NCBI GenBank assembly: GCA_015657395.1
Contig: JADLKI010000001.1
Coordinates: forward strand, 60,571 to 66,919
DNA length: 6,349 nucleotides
Reading direction: 5' to 3'
Origin: Spirochaetales bacterium
GTDB lineage: Bacteria; Spirochaetota; Spirochaetia; Treponematales; Rectinemataceae
The position numbers and the translations under genes are program-made. Of the stretch, positions 6,282-6,349 are shown in pieces; positions within the stretch are counted from its first letter, which is position 1, and each line of letters begins with the position of its first letter. The notes beneath the pieces were generated by a model, which was not told the DNA's origin, made no database searches, and saw nothing but the letters and a program-made list of their open reading frames with translations.

Positions 6282-6349
6282 CTACACTTGACCGAAGACA
6301 GAGGCGAAGAATCTGAGGACGCCGTCGAGGATGGTCCTGAAAAATCCCC
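6282..6349 (-). CDS. Possible 3' end of a convergent gene (partial, unrecognised)
   Basis: On the minus strand one frame is open from the window edge to a TAG at 6284-6282. It encodes about 21 residues ending LDGVLRFFASVFGQV. Its third codon positions are mostly G or C (about 15 of 21), in keeping with the genes nearby, and the stop sits four bases before the hairpin at 6260-6277, as a gene end would. The segment is amphipathic and aromatic-rich, but no family can be named from so little. Other frames in this stretch are also open, so this is a tentative call. Confidence 0.3.
   Translation of the reverse strand, partial: GFFRTILDGVLRFFASVFGQV

Noticed and set aside
5471..6316. Forward open frame (281 codons) overlapping the glycosylase in another frame
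   Set aside because: Arg/Ala/Gly-rich composition typical of a shifted reading of a GC-rich gene; it overlaps the whole glycosylase core.
6288..6320. TTGACC at 6288-6293 as a forward promoter
   Set aside because: No acceptable -10 hexamer lies 16-18 bases downstream, and no forward gene start follows in the window.
1..6349. tRNA, rRNA, CRISPR arrays, insertion sequences, prophage or attachment sites
   Set aside because: No repeat arrays, terminal inverted repeats, transposase motifs or structured RNA signatures were seen; almost all of the window is ordinary coding sequence.

Overview
The window is a compact, GC-rich (about 60 % by eye), all-forward stretch of bacterial DNA with overlapping or closely spaced genes. 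The gene content suggests an anaerobe or microaerophile: an Fe-S-rich amino-acid-type dehydrogenase, then a short Rrf2/NifS/NifU cluster-assembly operon, then a MutY-like glycosylase of the type that lacks its own cluster. The NifS/NifU machinery, with no HscA/HscB/ferredoxin set, fits anaerobic lineages such as spirochaetes, Firmicutes or Synergistota. The sequence alone does not fix the phylum.

Region 1 (1-3046) holds two subunits of an FAD-dependent dehydrogenase of the sarcosine oxidase / opine oxidase / HcnBC type. The first gene is a large electron-transfer subunit with FAD and NAD(P) Rossmann motifs, two [4Fe-4S] ferredoxin motifs and a BFD-like [2Fe-2S] domain. It is open at the left edge and probably continues upstream. 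The second gene, joined to it by an ATGA overlap, is the DAO-family catalytic subunit. It is split by a one-base frameshift near 2330, so it is a pseudogene, a recoded gene or an assembly error.

Region 2 (3047-5386) starts with a sigma-70-like promoter that begins right after the stop of the broken gene. It drives an Rrf2/IscR-type regulator with three candidate cluster-ligand cysteines, a NifS-type cysteine desulfurase, and a two-domain NifU (IscU scaffold plus BFD-like [2Fe-2S] domain, no Nfu domain). This is a self-contained cluster-biogenesis operon, probably autoregulated by cluster status.

Region 3 (5361-6349) begins inside the end of nifU with a MutY/HhH-GPD DNA glycosylase. It lacks the four-cysteine [4Fe-4S] loop and has Glu where MutY has its catalytic Asp. 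A small hairpin follows, and the last 68 bases may hold the 3' end of a convergent gene.

Taken together, Fe-S cluster supply (region 2) lies between a probable large consumer of clusters (region 1) and a repair enzyme that appears to have dispensed with its cluster. No wholly new system is evident. The points most worth a second look are the frameshifted catalytic subunit, the cluster-less glycosylase coupled to nifU, and the reduced NifU.
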